This document shows positions 1-10,392 of a stretch of DNA of 64,000 nt, piece after piece. Both the position numbers and the translations under genes were made by a program. Under the pieces are notes generated by a model. It saw only the letters and a program-made list of their open reading frames with translations. It did not search any database and had not been told where the DNA came from. How positions within the stretch are numbered: position 1 is the first letter of the stretch; every line of letters begins with the position of its first letter. This DNA comes from Haliclystus octoradiatus (lineage: Eukaryota > Cnidaria > Staurozoa > Stauromedusae > Haliclystidae): positions 14,246,952 to 14,310,951 of the forward strand of contig OU744449.1 of the NCBI GenBank assembly GCA_916610825.1. The letters are read 5' to 3'.

Positions 1-2287
1 AGATTCTTCTTCTATGAAAGATCATTTGAAGATGATGAAAGGAATAGTGGACAAACTTAGAGCCATTGGGCCACCTATTTCTCAGGAAGATCAAGTTGTA
101 ACATTATTGGGAAGTCTTCCACAAAATTATTCTACTATTGTGACTGCTCAAGAAGCACGTGTTGATGACATTAGTTTGGATTTTGTACAGCAAGCATTAT
201 TACATGAAGAAACCAAGCACAAAGAATTGATGATATCAAATGATAGTATTGCTAAGAATGACTCAGTTTTATTAAGTAGAAGGGGAAATGGACTGAGTAA
301 CGTAAAAAATGTTATGGTTGTGATCAATATGATAATTACAAGCAAAACTGTCCTCGCAAAAGTAGAAGGAAATTCAATTATGAGGAGCATCATGTCAACC
401 TCAGCAATAATCAAAGTGAGTCTGATTCTGACTCTGACCATCGTAGACCAGAGCAATCTATTTAAAAGATTTGGGAAGCGCATGCCATTTTCGTTTTTTG
501 GCCTGGACCCGAGCACGTTTTTAACAGCAGTGCGCATGTGCAAGAGAATGTTATGTTTTTTCAGCCATTTTGGAACTGTGTAAAATGGTTCGCAATCGTT
601 TAACAAGAGTAATATAACCATCTATTAGTTGTCTTTCTCCATATTTATTCGCTGGACTCTCAAAATAAGAATAAAAATTTACTTCAATGTATGCTTTGTT
701 ATTGATCTCATCAGCATGTTGCTCGAGAGTAAATCAGATCAATGCTATTGGTATTGCTAAATGGACAAAAGGTTTGTGGAGTATGGACTACATCTCTTAC
801 GCTTATTCTTTGCAGTCAAAGACAACATTTTTCTACTTCTTGTCCCCTGTTGGAATAATAAACAATACCTTAATTTCGATTACTATTTCGTCTATTAACA
901 CAAACATTAATAATTTAATAGCCTATGTTTTTTTCAGTGATAAAAGTTGTATTTTCCGCGCACTTCACTTAAAACAGGAAACCTGGTGCCAAAAGAACAA
1001 TAACCATGGTACCGAAAGTATGAAAATGGCGTCCAAAAAATCACGTGAATGGCATCTATCCAATAGGAGACAATAGCGGCACATGAAAGCGTGTCCCAAC
1101 TCTTTTAAATAGATGGCTCTGTCGTAGACGATCTACTGTAAGTGCATTTGTTGCAGGCCATCAATTAAATGTTGTAAAAGAAAGCAATTGGATAGTTGAT
1201 TCAGGAGCATCAAGTCAAATGACATTTCAGAAGCTGTTGATGAATTTTAGAGAGTTGGAGGTAAAGCGGTTTGTTACATTTGGTGACGGTGGAAGTGTGG
1301 AGGACGGAGGTCTTGGGTGTTGGGGGTATTGGTTGCAAGATCATGATCTCAAAAGGCAAATTCAAGTCAGCTGTGTTTTATGATGTTTCACTGGTACCTC
1401 AATTAATAAGTAATCTGTTCTCTGTGAAAGCTGCTACTGAATGTGGTAACTTTTTACAATTTTGTCACAGTAAATGCTGGATTAGAGATGAGGATGGAGT
1501 TTTATGTGGTGTTGGTACCAGAAATGGAAAGCTATACCAATTGATATGTAGGAATAACTCAAATAATACAGCCGCTACCGCCACTACAAAGGTTGATGCA
1601 AATTTATGGCATCGACGTCTTGGACACCTGAATGAGCAACAGCTAAAACTCATGGTCAGAGAAGGTTTGGTAGAGGGTATGGATCTGAAGGAAGATTCTA
1701 GAACATCATTCTGTGAAAGTTGCGTTGAAAGAAAAATGCAACGGAAGCCATATAAAGCAAAGCATGAAATAAAGTCAACTAAGAAACTTGAGCTTGTCCA
1801 CACCAACGTATGTGGACACATGGAAACACAACCAATTGGTGGGCACAAATATTTTGTAACATTCATTAATGACTTCAGTCGCTGTTGTGCTGTCTACTTT
1901 ATTCGACATCCATTAGAGGTATTACAAAAATTTAACGAATTCAAGACTCTAGTGATAAAAGAATCTGGTGAAGAAATTGACAAGATGAGATTTGACAATG
2001 GTGGGGAATATGTTTCACAAGACTTCAAAGATTTTCTCTAATCAGAAGGGATTATTGCTGAGCCAGCTGTACCTTACAGCAAAATGGTGCTGCGGAGAGA
2101 ATGAACAGAACGCTGGTGGAATCTGCGAGAACTATGATTGATCTGCAAAATATGTTCTGGGCAGAGGCAATTGCAACAGCTCCATATTTAAGAAATCGCA
2201 CATGCTCATCTTCATTCTAATGTAGCATCACACCGTTTGAAAAATGGCATGGTTACAAGCCTGACCTTTATCATTTAAAAGTTGGTG
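1..2287 (+). mobile_element. Ty1/copia retroelement A, left part (gag, protease, integrase); broken fossil
   Basis: Left part of a decayed copia element whose 5' end lies outside the window. Visible parts in order are a UBN2/copia-type gag (about 14-430), a protease region with the motif VDSGASSQM (about 1195-1230), the gag-pre-integrase region and the integrase core (about 1271-2287; motifs LGHLN and DNGGEY). The element is interrupted by a short DNA transposon at 461-1109 and by a minus-strand gypsy element beginning at 2288, and continues at 10393. It carries several breaks besides the insertions. It lies antisense to HELQ, in what should be a HELQ intron. Since it hosts younger elements it is the oldest insertion of this stack. 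Confidence 0.85.
461..1109. mobile_element. Short non-autonomous DNA transposon inside copia A
   Basis: A 649-bp insertion with terminal inverted repeats: the left end TTTAAAAGATTTGGGAAGCG matches the reverse complement of the right end (TTTAAAAGAGTTGGGACACG) at 17 of 20 positions. It is flanked on both sides by TA (459-460 and 1110-1111), as in Tc1/mariner-type insertions. No transposase is visible, so it looks non-autonomous. It interrupts copia A between gag and protease. Confidence 0.7.
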
Positions 2288-2505
2288 TTAAAAAGTTGGT
2301 GGGTTAGTGTTTCTTTCTGAACGACGTGGTATTTGTCTTTCTGTCCTTTCAGTAGTTATATCAGTATTACCATCAGGAATATTGACTAAGCGGGTACCTG
2401 TAGACGATTGTTCTGCAACTGGAGCAATAATTCCACTACGAGCAAACTGATTGCGTGAAGCAAAAATAGTTCTGTTATTTGTAGTAAGCAAAGCCGTGTT
2501 AGAGC

Positions 2506-2777
2506 TGTGCCGATGTTAGTCTTATTGACATTTTTATATGTTAGCCTTACTTATGTTTTAACCTCGTTGTTATGCATGACGTAATGTATTTGTATTAAAT
2601 AAATAGATGACGTGAGAATGTAAAATGATATAGCGTCAGCATTTTTCTTTTGTATTTCCCCGACAAAGATATAATGAAGAATGTCGGTAGGTTTTTTGAT
2701 GGGGAGTGGTGTTATAACGTTGAACAAAGTTGGATGTGTTGTTAACTGTGTTGTGGTTTTTGCATTGATTTCTTACA
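2506..2777 (+). repeat. 5' LTR of element C
   Basis: 272 bp, TG...CA ends, identical by eye to 6456-6727. Contains an AATAAA signal (TTAAATAAATAG). Preceded by target duplication AGAGC. Confidence 0.88.
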
Positions 2778-2789
2778 AGCTAACGGGCC

Positions 2790-3551
2790 ATGTCGTCGAA
2801 AATTAAAATTACTGACGTGGTGAGCAAGTACAATGGTGATGGTGACTTTGCTGAATGGTGGAGACGTTTTGAAGCTATTTGTAAACTTCAATCTTTATCT
2901 ATTGCCGACAGAGCAACGTTGGTACCGTTGATGTTACTTGGACCTGCCTTTTTGGTGTACGACAAAATTGATGATTTAGATCGTGGAGATTTATTGATTG
3001 TGAAGAAGAAGTTAATGTCTGCATTTTCGATCTCACGGCACGCTGCTTGGGAGCAATTGAAGTGTCGTACACTGCAGAACAATGAAAACATTGACTCGTT
3101 TTTTGCCGATTTGCAACGTTTGTCAGAGTTGGCTGGTGTAAACGCTGCTTCTGTTGCATTCGTATCAGGTTTACCAGAAAATGTTGCTCAACAATTGAGG
3201 ATGCTGGACAATCCATTGGATGAATTGTTGGTATCACGAGCCCGTGTTTTAATGGAAGTCGAACGCCATGCGGATGTGGTTGTTGTGGCAAAGTCAAAGC
3301 GATCATCGTTTGTGTCTGGTCAATCGCCAACAATTCGTTGTTATTCGTGTAATCAGATTGGTCATATTAGTCGTGATTGTGAGACAAATGTGAAGAAAGA
3401 AAGTTATCAGGGAAACGATTTACGATCGAAAGTGGTCACATGTTACAAGTGTGGACAAGTTGGTCATTTCGCAAATGGGTGTGCAAAGGTGTCGGGAAAT
3501 GTACAAGGGGCTACGTCGTCAATGGAACAAGTCGTAGCCCCCCGACAGTGA
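2790..3551 (+). CDS. Gag-like protein of element C
   Basis: Open frame of 253 residues starting 12 bp after the 5' LTR. The N-terminal two thirds is a helical capsid-like region (FAEWWRRFEAIC; SFFADLQRLSELAG). The C-terminal third carries two CCHC zinc knuckles, CYSCNQIGHISRDC and CYKCGQVGHFANGC, which bind nucleic acid in retroelement Gag proteins. It overlaps the following pol frame. Part of a young LTR element, not a host gene. Confidence 0.85.
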   Translation: MSSKIKITDVVSKYNGDGDFAEWWRRFEAICKLQSLSIADRATLVPLMLLGPAFLVYDKIDDLDRGDLLIVKKKLMSAFSISRHAAWEQLKCRTLQNNENIDSFFADLQRLSELAGVNAASVAFVSGLPENVAQQLRMLDNPLDELLVSRARVLMEVERHADVVVVAKSKRSSFVSGQSPTIRCYSCNQIGHISRDCETNVKKESYQGNDLRSKVVTCYKCGQVGHFANGCAKVSGNVQGATSSMEQVVAPRQ

Positions 3552-6430
3552 ATTCCTTATTGATGGTTAATGTTTTTATAAATGGTATTTCTGTACGTGG
3601 ATTAGTTGATACTGGATGTACATTAACCATTGTAAAAGAAAGATTATGTAAAGGACAAGGGAATGTTTTGGTTAAAAATGCAGATGTTATTATGATGAAT
3701 GGAGATGTGACTTCAACTCAAGGAAAATGTCAAGTGTTGTTTCGTTATGGTAATTTTATTGAAAATATTGATTGTTTGATGGTTGATCGTTTATTGAAGA
3801 ATGTTGATGTTATTATTGGATTAGATCTTATTACACGTATGGGTGGATTGGAAGTGTTCAAGGATGGGAAGTTTAATATTGGTGATGGTTATTGTGTCAC
3901 CGTGGTGAATTCTGAACAGAAATCTGTGTCTGTTGAATGTGAATTACAAGAAGAAATTAGTATTAATGATCGTAATTTTTCGGCTAAATTTGAAAATGGT
4001 CATTGGATTGTTTCTTGGAAATGGGTTGAGGAGACTGCCCCAAATCGATTACAAAACAATGTGGACTGTTATAAAATGGATGGATGTACCCAATTAGAGT
4101 TTAAAAAGAAACTGGATGAGTGGATAGAAAAAGAATATTTGATTGAGTACAATGAGTCAGAGATGGGTTCGGCAAAGGGTTTAATACCAATGTTTGCAGT
4201 GGTGCAAAGTAACAAAAAGAAGGTGCGTCCTGTTTTTGATTTCAGAGAGTTAAATGAGTCTGTAACAATTTATTCTGGTGAAAGCGACGTTTGTAAAGAT
4301 AAACTTCGGTTGTGGCGACGTCAAGGTGTTGAGTGTGCGGTAGTGGATTTAAAGGATGCTTATTTGCAATTGCATGTGGACCCGTCGTTATGGTGCTATC
4401 AAACTATACGACATAAAGATCGTTTATGGTGTTTGACACGGATGGGATTTGGGCTAAACGTTGCTCCGATGATAATGTCGACTGTGTTAAATAAAGTATT
4501 GTCAATGAACTCAAAGATTAGAGAGGGGACGGATTCATATGTTGATGATATATTTGTTAACGAATCTATTGTTTCTGCAAGTGAAGTTATTGTGCATTTG
4601 TCAAAATTTGGTTTGCTATCTAAGCCTGCTGAGAAAATTGGTACTGATGCTGTTCGTGTATTAGGTTTGGATGTTAGTCAGCAAGGTGATCATTTGTATT
4701 GGTGTCGAGCAAATGAACTACAGTTGGAGCCTTTCGAATCTTTGACTAAGCGTGAATTGTATTCACTTTGTGGCAAGTTGGTGGGGATTCATCCTGTATG
4801 CAATTGGCTTAGGGTTGCTGCTAGCTACTTGAAGAGGTTGGCCACACCTTTTGAATGGGATCAGGAGCTACCTTCAAATGTTATCGAGCCTGTGGGGGAG
4901 ATGGTTGCACGTTGTAAGAGAGGTGATCCGGCATCAGGTCGTTGGGATATTTCGTCATCAAGAAAAGGGCGGATTTGGTGTGACGCAAGTTCAATTGCTT
5001 TGGGAGTTTGTGTAGAGATTGGTGGAGAAATTGCAGAAGACGCATGTTGGTTGCGTAAAGACAACAAGCATATTAACCAAGCAGAGCTAGACGCTGTATT
5101 AAAGGGGATTAATTTGGCAGTAGCTTGGAAATTAAACGAGTTTGAAATTTTAACAGATTCAGCTGTTGTGAATAGTTGGTTGTCCGACGTTTTGTCTTTC
5201 AAGAAGCGTTTGCAAACGAAAGCTAGTGGAGAGTTATTGATTAGAAGACGTCTGGAATTGATTACTAACATTATTGACGAATACGATTTGCAAGTTAATG
5301 TTTCGTTGATTAGATCTGATGTGAATTTAGCTGATAAACTAACTAGAGTGCCAACTCATTGGTTGAAGAAATATGATGACATATTTATGGAAGAAGTAGC
5401 TGCAGTTGGAGATTTAGAGATTAGTGAAAGTGCACTTACATTAAAGGAATTGCACAATACTATTCATACTGGTTCTACGTCTTTGTTGTGGTTGGCTGAG
5501 CGATTAGGTGTAAGTGGAGATTTAAATGAAGCAAAAGTAGTAATATCTCAATGTGCCCAGTGCCAGTCAATTGATCCGCAATCAGTATTATGGAAAAAAG
5601 GTCATTTAAATGTAAATCATAATTGGTCAAGATTGGCAGTTGATGTTACAAAGCTTAGTGGACAAAAGTTTTTGACGTTTATTGATTGCGGACCGTCTCG
5701 GTATTGTATTTGGCGTCGTATTCGCAATGAAGGACAATCGGAGATCGCCAAACATTTTGAATCAATTTTTATTGAACATGGTCCACCAGACGAAATATTG
5801 TTAGATAATTATAGTTCATTTAAGTCCAGCAAAGTCAAGAAATTATGTACTGAGTGGAATGTCAGGTTGGAACCTAGAGCTGCATATTACCCTGCTGGAA
5901 ATGGTATAATTGAACGAAATCATCGTACTATAAAGACGTTAGCTACACGAAGTAATATGACTGTTCTAGAAGCTACTTATTGGTACAATCGATTGCCTAC
6001 TGATGGTAGAAAGTTATCGCCTGTTCAGATGTTATACAGTTATGATACACATTTAAAGTTGCAAAGACCACGTGATCGAGTTGTACTTCATGATGTTCGA
6101 TTTTCACCTGGCGATTGTGTTTGGGTTAAACCAGATGAAAACGTGCGGTGTTATGAACGATGGAAGCCAGGAGTGATTGTCGAGCACATTTCATCAACTA
6201 AGGTAAATGTAAAGGTTGGCGATTTTGTAAGTTTACGTCACGTTTCACACATACGTATGCGATATGATGAGGAAAATATGCATGAAGGTGATACTGCTGA
6301 AAATGTTAATTTAGAAATAGTATGTGATTCCTCCGACGAGGAAGAAGATCAAGATCTTGCGACTAACGATGTTCTTCAATCTTCTAGACGTGTTTCGCGC
6401 CGTCCGGCTTGGTTAGATGATTATGTGTAG
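3440..6430 (+). CDS. Pol polyprotein of element C (protease, RT, RNase H, integrase)
   Basis: Open frame of 996 residues. Domains in order: aspartic protease (LVDTGCT near residue 55), reverse transcriptase (VRPVFDFRELN, VVDLKDAYLQL, and YVDDIFV as the catalytic YxDD box), RNase H (IWCDASS, then NQAELDAV and LTDSAVV), integrase zinc-binding region (H-x3-H then CAQC) and integrase core (VDVTK, LLDNYSSF, and PAGNGIIERNHR with the terminal Glu). It ends in an acidic and Arg-rich tail 25 bp before the 3' LTR. The frame starts inside the end of gag, in another frame; the true N-terminus of the mature product is probably downstream of the first codon shown. Confidence 0.88.
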   Translation: MLQVWTSWSFRKWVCKGVGKCTRGYVVNGTSRSPPTVNSLLMVNVFINGISVRGLVDTGCTLTIVKERLCKGQGNVLVKNADVIMMNGDVTSTQGKCQVLFRYGNFIENIDCLMVDRLLKNVDVIIGLDLITRMGGLEVFKDGKFNIGDGYCVTVVNSEQKSVSVECELQEEISINDRNFSAKFENGHWIVSWKWVEETAPNRLQNNVDCYKMDGCTQLEFKKKLDEWIEKEYLIEYNESEMGSAKGLIPMFAVVQSNKKKVRPVFDFRELNESVTIYSGESDVCKDKLRLWRRQGVECAVVDLKDAYLQLHVDPSLWCYQTIRHKDRLWCLTRMGFGLNVAPMIMSTVLNKVLSMNSKIREGTDSYVDDIFVNESIVSASEVIVHLSKFGLLSKPAEKIGTDAVRVLGLDVSQQGDHLYWCRANELQLEPFESLTKRELYSLCGKLVGIHPVCNWLRVAASYLKRLATPFEWDQELPSNVIEPVGEMVARCKRGDPASGRWDISSSRKGRIWCDASSIALGVCVEIGGEIAEDACWLRKDNKHINQAELDAVLKGINLAVAWKLNEFEILTDSAVVNSWLSDVLSFKKRLQTKASGELLIRRRLELITNIIDEYDLQVNVSLIRSDVNLADKLTRVPTHWLKKYDDIFMEEVAAVGDLEISESALTLKELHNTIHTGSTSLLWLAERLGVSGDLNEAKVVISQCAQCQSIDPQSVLWKKGHLNVNHNWSRLAVDVTKLSGQKFLTFIDCGPSRYCIWRRIRNEGQSEIAKHFESIFIEHGPPDEILLDNYSSFKSSKVKKLCTEWNVRLEPRAAYYPAGNGIIERNHRTIKTLATRSNMTVLEATYWYNRLPTDGRKLSPVQMLYSYDTHLKLQRPRDRVVLHDVRFSPGDCVWVKPDENVRCYERWKPGVIVEHISSTKVNVKVGDFVSLRHVSHIRMRYDEENMHEGDTAENVNLEIVCDSSDEEEDQDLATNDVLQSSRRVSRRPAWLDDYV

Positions 6431-6455
6431 TAAGATTTGTAAATCTTGGGGCGAA

Positions 6456-6727
6456 TGTGCCGATGTTAGTCTTATTGACATTTTTATATGTTAGCCTTAC
6501 TTATGTTTTAACCTCGTTGTTATGCATGACGTAATGTATTTGTATTAAATAAATAGATGACGTGAGAATGTAAAATGATATAGCGTCAGCATTTTTCTTT
6601 TGTATTTCCCCGACAAAGATATAATGAAGAATGTCGGTAGGTTTTTTGATGGGGAGTGGTGTTATAACGTTGAACAAAGTTGGATGTGTTGTTAACTGTG
6701 TTGTGGTTTTTGCATTGATTTCTTACA
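6456..6727 (+). repeat. 3' LTR of element C
   Basis: 272 bp, same sequence as 2506-2777, starting 26 bp after the pol stop and followed by the second copy of the target duplication AGAGC. Confidence 0.88.
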
Positions 6728-9700
6728 AGAGCCCTTAGATATTACATACTCAGCAGCAGTAGGTGCATGTAAATTTGACGCTTTATACATTACTATATTC
6801 CCAGGTGCAAAATCACTTACAAAGGGAACGCGTAAATTGCGTCCCAACAATAACTCTGCAGGAGATTTACCTCTAGCAAGGAAAGTTGCATGGTGGACGG
6901 TCAAAATACGATTTAGAAACATTACAAATGATACACGCAATCCTGTGTGCCATGCCTTCATTGCCCGCTTGACTGTCTGGACCGCACGTTCAGCCAATCC
7001 GTTAGAACGCAGAAAATAGGCAGGAGATTCAATTTTGCGGCAACCGGAGTTGGCAAGCCATTGCACAATCTCAACACTATAATAAACTCCTTGGCGTTAT
7101 CTGAGACGAAAGTTTTAGGAATACCAAACCGAGAAAATACGCTAACTAGTATTTTAATTACAGTTGCTGTGGCGTGATCTGGGCATCTGAATGCTTCTAT
7201 CCATCCCGTACCTGCATCGGCAAGAATAAATATCAAGCCAACATCAACAACATGCGCAAAATCCATGTGAAGTCTTTCCCATGGTTCTGCTTCTGGCCAA
7301 GTGTGTACACTTTGACCAAATCTAGGTCTAATCGAACAACATTTTTGACAAGTAGAAACAAAATTCTCTACATCGCGAAAAATACCAGGCCACCACGTTC
7401 CGGATGGGTTTCATGAGCTTTCTGTAAAACTATTCGACGTAATTTTGCGGGAATGAAGGGAACACTTATAAAATAAATGACGTCTTTTTCTTCAATTGTC
7501 AAACAATCTTTGAAACGTAAAAAAGCTCGTTAGATTCAGATAATGCTGACCATCGATTGTCAACAATTCGTTTCATTATGCTGACCGACCGCTATCGGAT
7601 CGTTTTGTGAGACTGGAGCAAAAAATGCTGAAGTGGTTGCCGTGGCAACACTAGCAACAACATCTTCACGAGTAATTGTTAACTGCGGTAGACGTGAAAG
7701 TGCGTCCGCATGTCAGTGATCGCATTCAATGTCAAAATTGAAAGCCATAAGCTTTATTGCCCATCTGGAAATCCGGGCAGAGGCCGTTTTAGGTATTGGT
7801 TTGTTAGCACCAAACAAACAGACTAATGCTTGGTGGTCGGCGATAAGTTTGAATCGTCGCCCAAGCAAAAATTGACGTAAACGTTCAACGCACCACACTA
7901 CTGGAAATGCCTCTCTTTCTGTAGCTAAAAGGTTTTGTTCAGCTGAGGTCAATGCTTTTGAAACAAAAATAACGGGATGACCGTCTTGCGTAAAAATACC
8001 GGCAATCGCTGTACCAGAAGCGTCTGTTGTTAAAGTGACTGGTTTTGTTAAAGAATACGGCTGAACTACTGGTGAAGACGCAATTTCACGCTTGAGGTTT
8101 TCAAATGCATTTTGCTCAGTCTCAGTCCACACAAACTTTTTGTCTTGTTTTCGTAAATCATTTAGTGGTGCTACATTGTTAGCAAAATTAGGGATGAGCC
8201 GCCCAAAAAAATTTATCAAGCCTACAAAGGAAGAAACTTCATTTTTTATTTTTTTTGGGGGGGGCGGTATATTCAAAACCTTTTTAACAAGTTGTTTATC
8301 AGGCTCAATACCGTCACTGGATACTTTGAAGCCTAGAAATGTTACTTCCTCCAATTTATTTATGCACTTGTCATGGTTAACAGACAACCTGCACTGCTCG
8401 AAACGTTCCATTACTACGTTCATTCACTACGAAACGTTCATGCGCTTGTTCAATGAGTCCTCCGAATTGGCAAAAATAAGGACATTGTCTTGGTATGGGA
8501 TAACCCCTTTAAATCCTTTTAGAACGTTTTCGATGGCTTGTTGAAAAATGCTGGCACTGTTTTTCATCCCCATTTGTAGTCTAGTTATGTGAAAAGCCCA
8601 TTGTGGGTGTTTATAATAGATAATTTCTGTGCGGCTTCATCAATCGGGATTTACCAATATGCTGATTTCAGATCAACTTTGGCAAAGCACTTAGCATCGT
8701 TTAAATTTGCAAAGATGCTTTCAATGTTTGGTATTGGGTAAGCATCACTTAAAATTTTGTCATTTAAATGAACACCATAGTCGACACACATGCGTAGGTT
8801 GCCATTGGGTTTTTTCACCCACACTATTGGTGACGCATTTTCTGCACCCCCGGCTTCAACCGGTTCTATAACGCCCATTGTTTGTAAACGGTTTAGCTCT
8901 GACGTTGCTGCGGCTTGTAATGCCAATGGTACAGGGCGTGCTTGACTAAAACGGGGCTGTGCATCTTGTTTTAGTTTCATGGTTGCGACAACACCCCTTA
9001 CAATAGGTAAAATTTTGATTATTGGAACGATTAACGGTTAATTGACACTGTCCTAGTACTTCCATACCACGATCATCATACGAATGAAGTTTTCTCTGTG
9101 TTGTTAACATATCAGGACACCCAAGTTTTTCCCATAGGTAGGATGATATTATAGTAGATGCCGCCCCTGTGTCATGTTCCATCGGAATAGATGACCCATT
9201 GATTTTAACGTCTTCGACGATTTCATTCATGTTAAAAATGTTGCTTTCTGCATGGCAAAATGCAAAATAATCAGAGCTCTCGTCAATAAAACTAGCAGTA
9301 TTAACATCATTGGCTGCATAGTTAGTTTGCTTTGACTCGGCTGAGGTCTGTTGCGAAGCAACAAATTTTGAAAGAGGGTGGTCTCGAGATTGGCATACGC
9401 TACTAAAATGACCATTTCGTCCACATGTACGACATTGTTCGTTGTAGACCGGACAACGTCGCGGTGCATGACGTAACCACATTTATTGCACGTACCTCTG
9501 TCTTTGCTTTTAATGTCTTTGGGTGTGGCGACACTTGATATTGTCGTGACATCATTGCTGATCTGACTTTGTGATGGACAGACACCCACGCTGACATCAT
9601 TGCGGTTTAAAAACGTATGTGTTTGTTGAAATTGGCGAACACGCTCACGCAAATCGTCATACGTGGCATTCGGTGTTAGACGAATTAAGTCCAATAACTC

Positions 9701-10193
9701 TTTTGTTACTCTTTTATCATTGAACTAATTGATAAATACCATTTTCCTTAATTCCTCGACAGGATCCTGCTCTACTTTGAATTTTTCGAATTCACATCGA
9801 TTAGCTGAGTGGTTGATTCTCAGGTGGACCTCATCTGATTACTCATCGGGTTGCATTTTAATTGCCAAGAAATCAGGCTTTGCTTTGGTTCTACCAACTC
9901 TAAAGCAATCCTCTCTATTTCTTTGAATGGGACTGCATCCAATTGTTTAGGTTTCATTAGGCGTGCTAATTTAACCAAGGCAGCTTCACCACAAACAGCC
10001 AGGAATAAATCTGTGATTTGTAGATTTTCTATCTGCCAATCGGCTCCTTCAATATCTTTGCAGCCTTTACTGCGTGCTTTGGCAGCAAGCGACAAGAACC
10101 ATGCTTCTGTGATTTCTGGGTCCGTAAATGTTAGTGGGCTTTTCATCTTGAGATCCATTATGTATGATAATAATAAAAACCGGGGACGCCAAA

Positions 10194-10392
10194 TGTGATA
10201 TAACGTGAGATAGTTAAAACATGACCGATAACAACTGTGGCTCAACTGGATCTGATCTCTTAATTAAGATTTACGTAATTACATACTAAAGGCCTGGGTA
10301 CTAATGTATACTAAATTATGCTAAATATATCATGTGATAACGTGTGACGATATACGACACTAAGAAAATGTGATTTGTTGGATATTGTAACA
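10194..10392 (-). repeat. LTR of gypsy element B
   Basis: About 199 bp starting TGTTAC and ending TATCACA in element orientation, so it has the TG...CA ends of an LTR. It lies directly before the TTTGGCGTCCCC leader and the gag start of element B, and directly next to resumed copia A coding sequence. No partner LTR is found near 2288. Confidence 0.65.

Larger units (their letters stand above)
2506..6727 (+). mobile_element. Ty3/gypsy-type LTR retroelement C, young and whole-looking
   Basis: A 4.2-kb element with two 272-bp LTRs (2506-2777 and 6456-6727) that look identical by eye, each TGTGCC...TTACA, and a perfect 5-bp target duplication AGAGC (2501-2505 and 6728-6732). Gag and pol reading frames lie between them and overlap in different frames, as is usual for the family. 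No break was noticed. Identical LTRs imply a very recent insertion. It sits inside the coding end of gypsy element B. The reverse transcriptase is unlike that of element B; I place it only loosely in Ty3/gypsy from domain order and residues. Confidence 0.88.
2288..10392 (-). mobile_element. Ty3/gypsy retroelement B; broken fossil, itself split by a younger element
   Basis: Minus-strand gypsy element inserted in copia A. The 5' LTR is at 10194-10392 and is followed by a TGGCGTCCCC leader typical of gypsy primer-binding regions. Gag lies at about 10190-9430 with CCHC zinc knuckles near its end; protease (motif DTGAAS) near 9165; reverse transcriptase about 8980-8651 and 8423-8160; RNase H with TTDASG about 8030-7713; integrase about 7266-6692. 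The last coding stretch (2491-2288, Arg-rich tail of the kind seen at gypsy C-termini) is separated from the rest by element C (2506-6727). No LTR is visible at the left end. It has roughly half a dozen or more breaks and is clearly dead. Confidence 0.82.

Noticed and set aside
4861-5271. 136-residue minus-strand frame inside element C pol
   Set aside because: Antisense shadow of the RNase H coding region.
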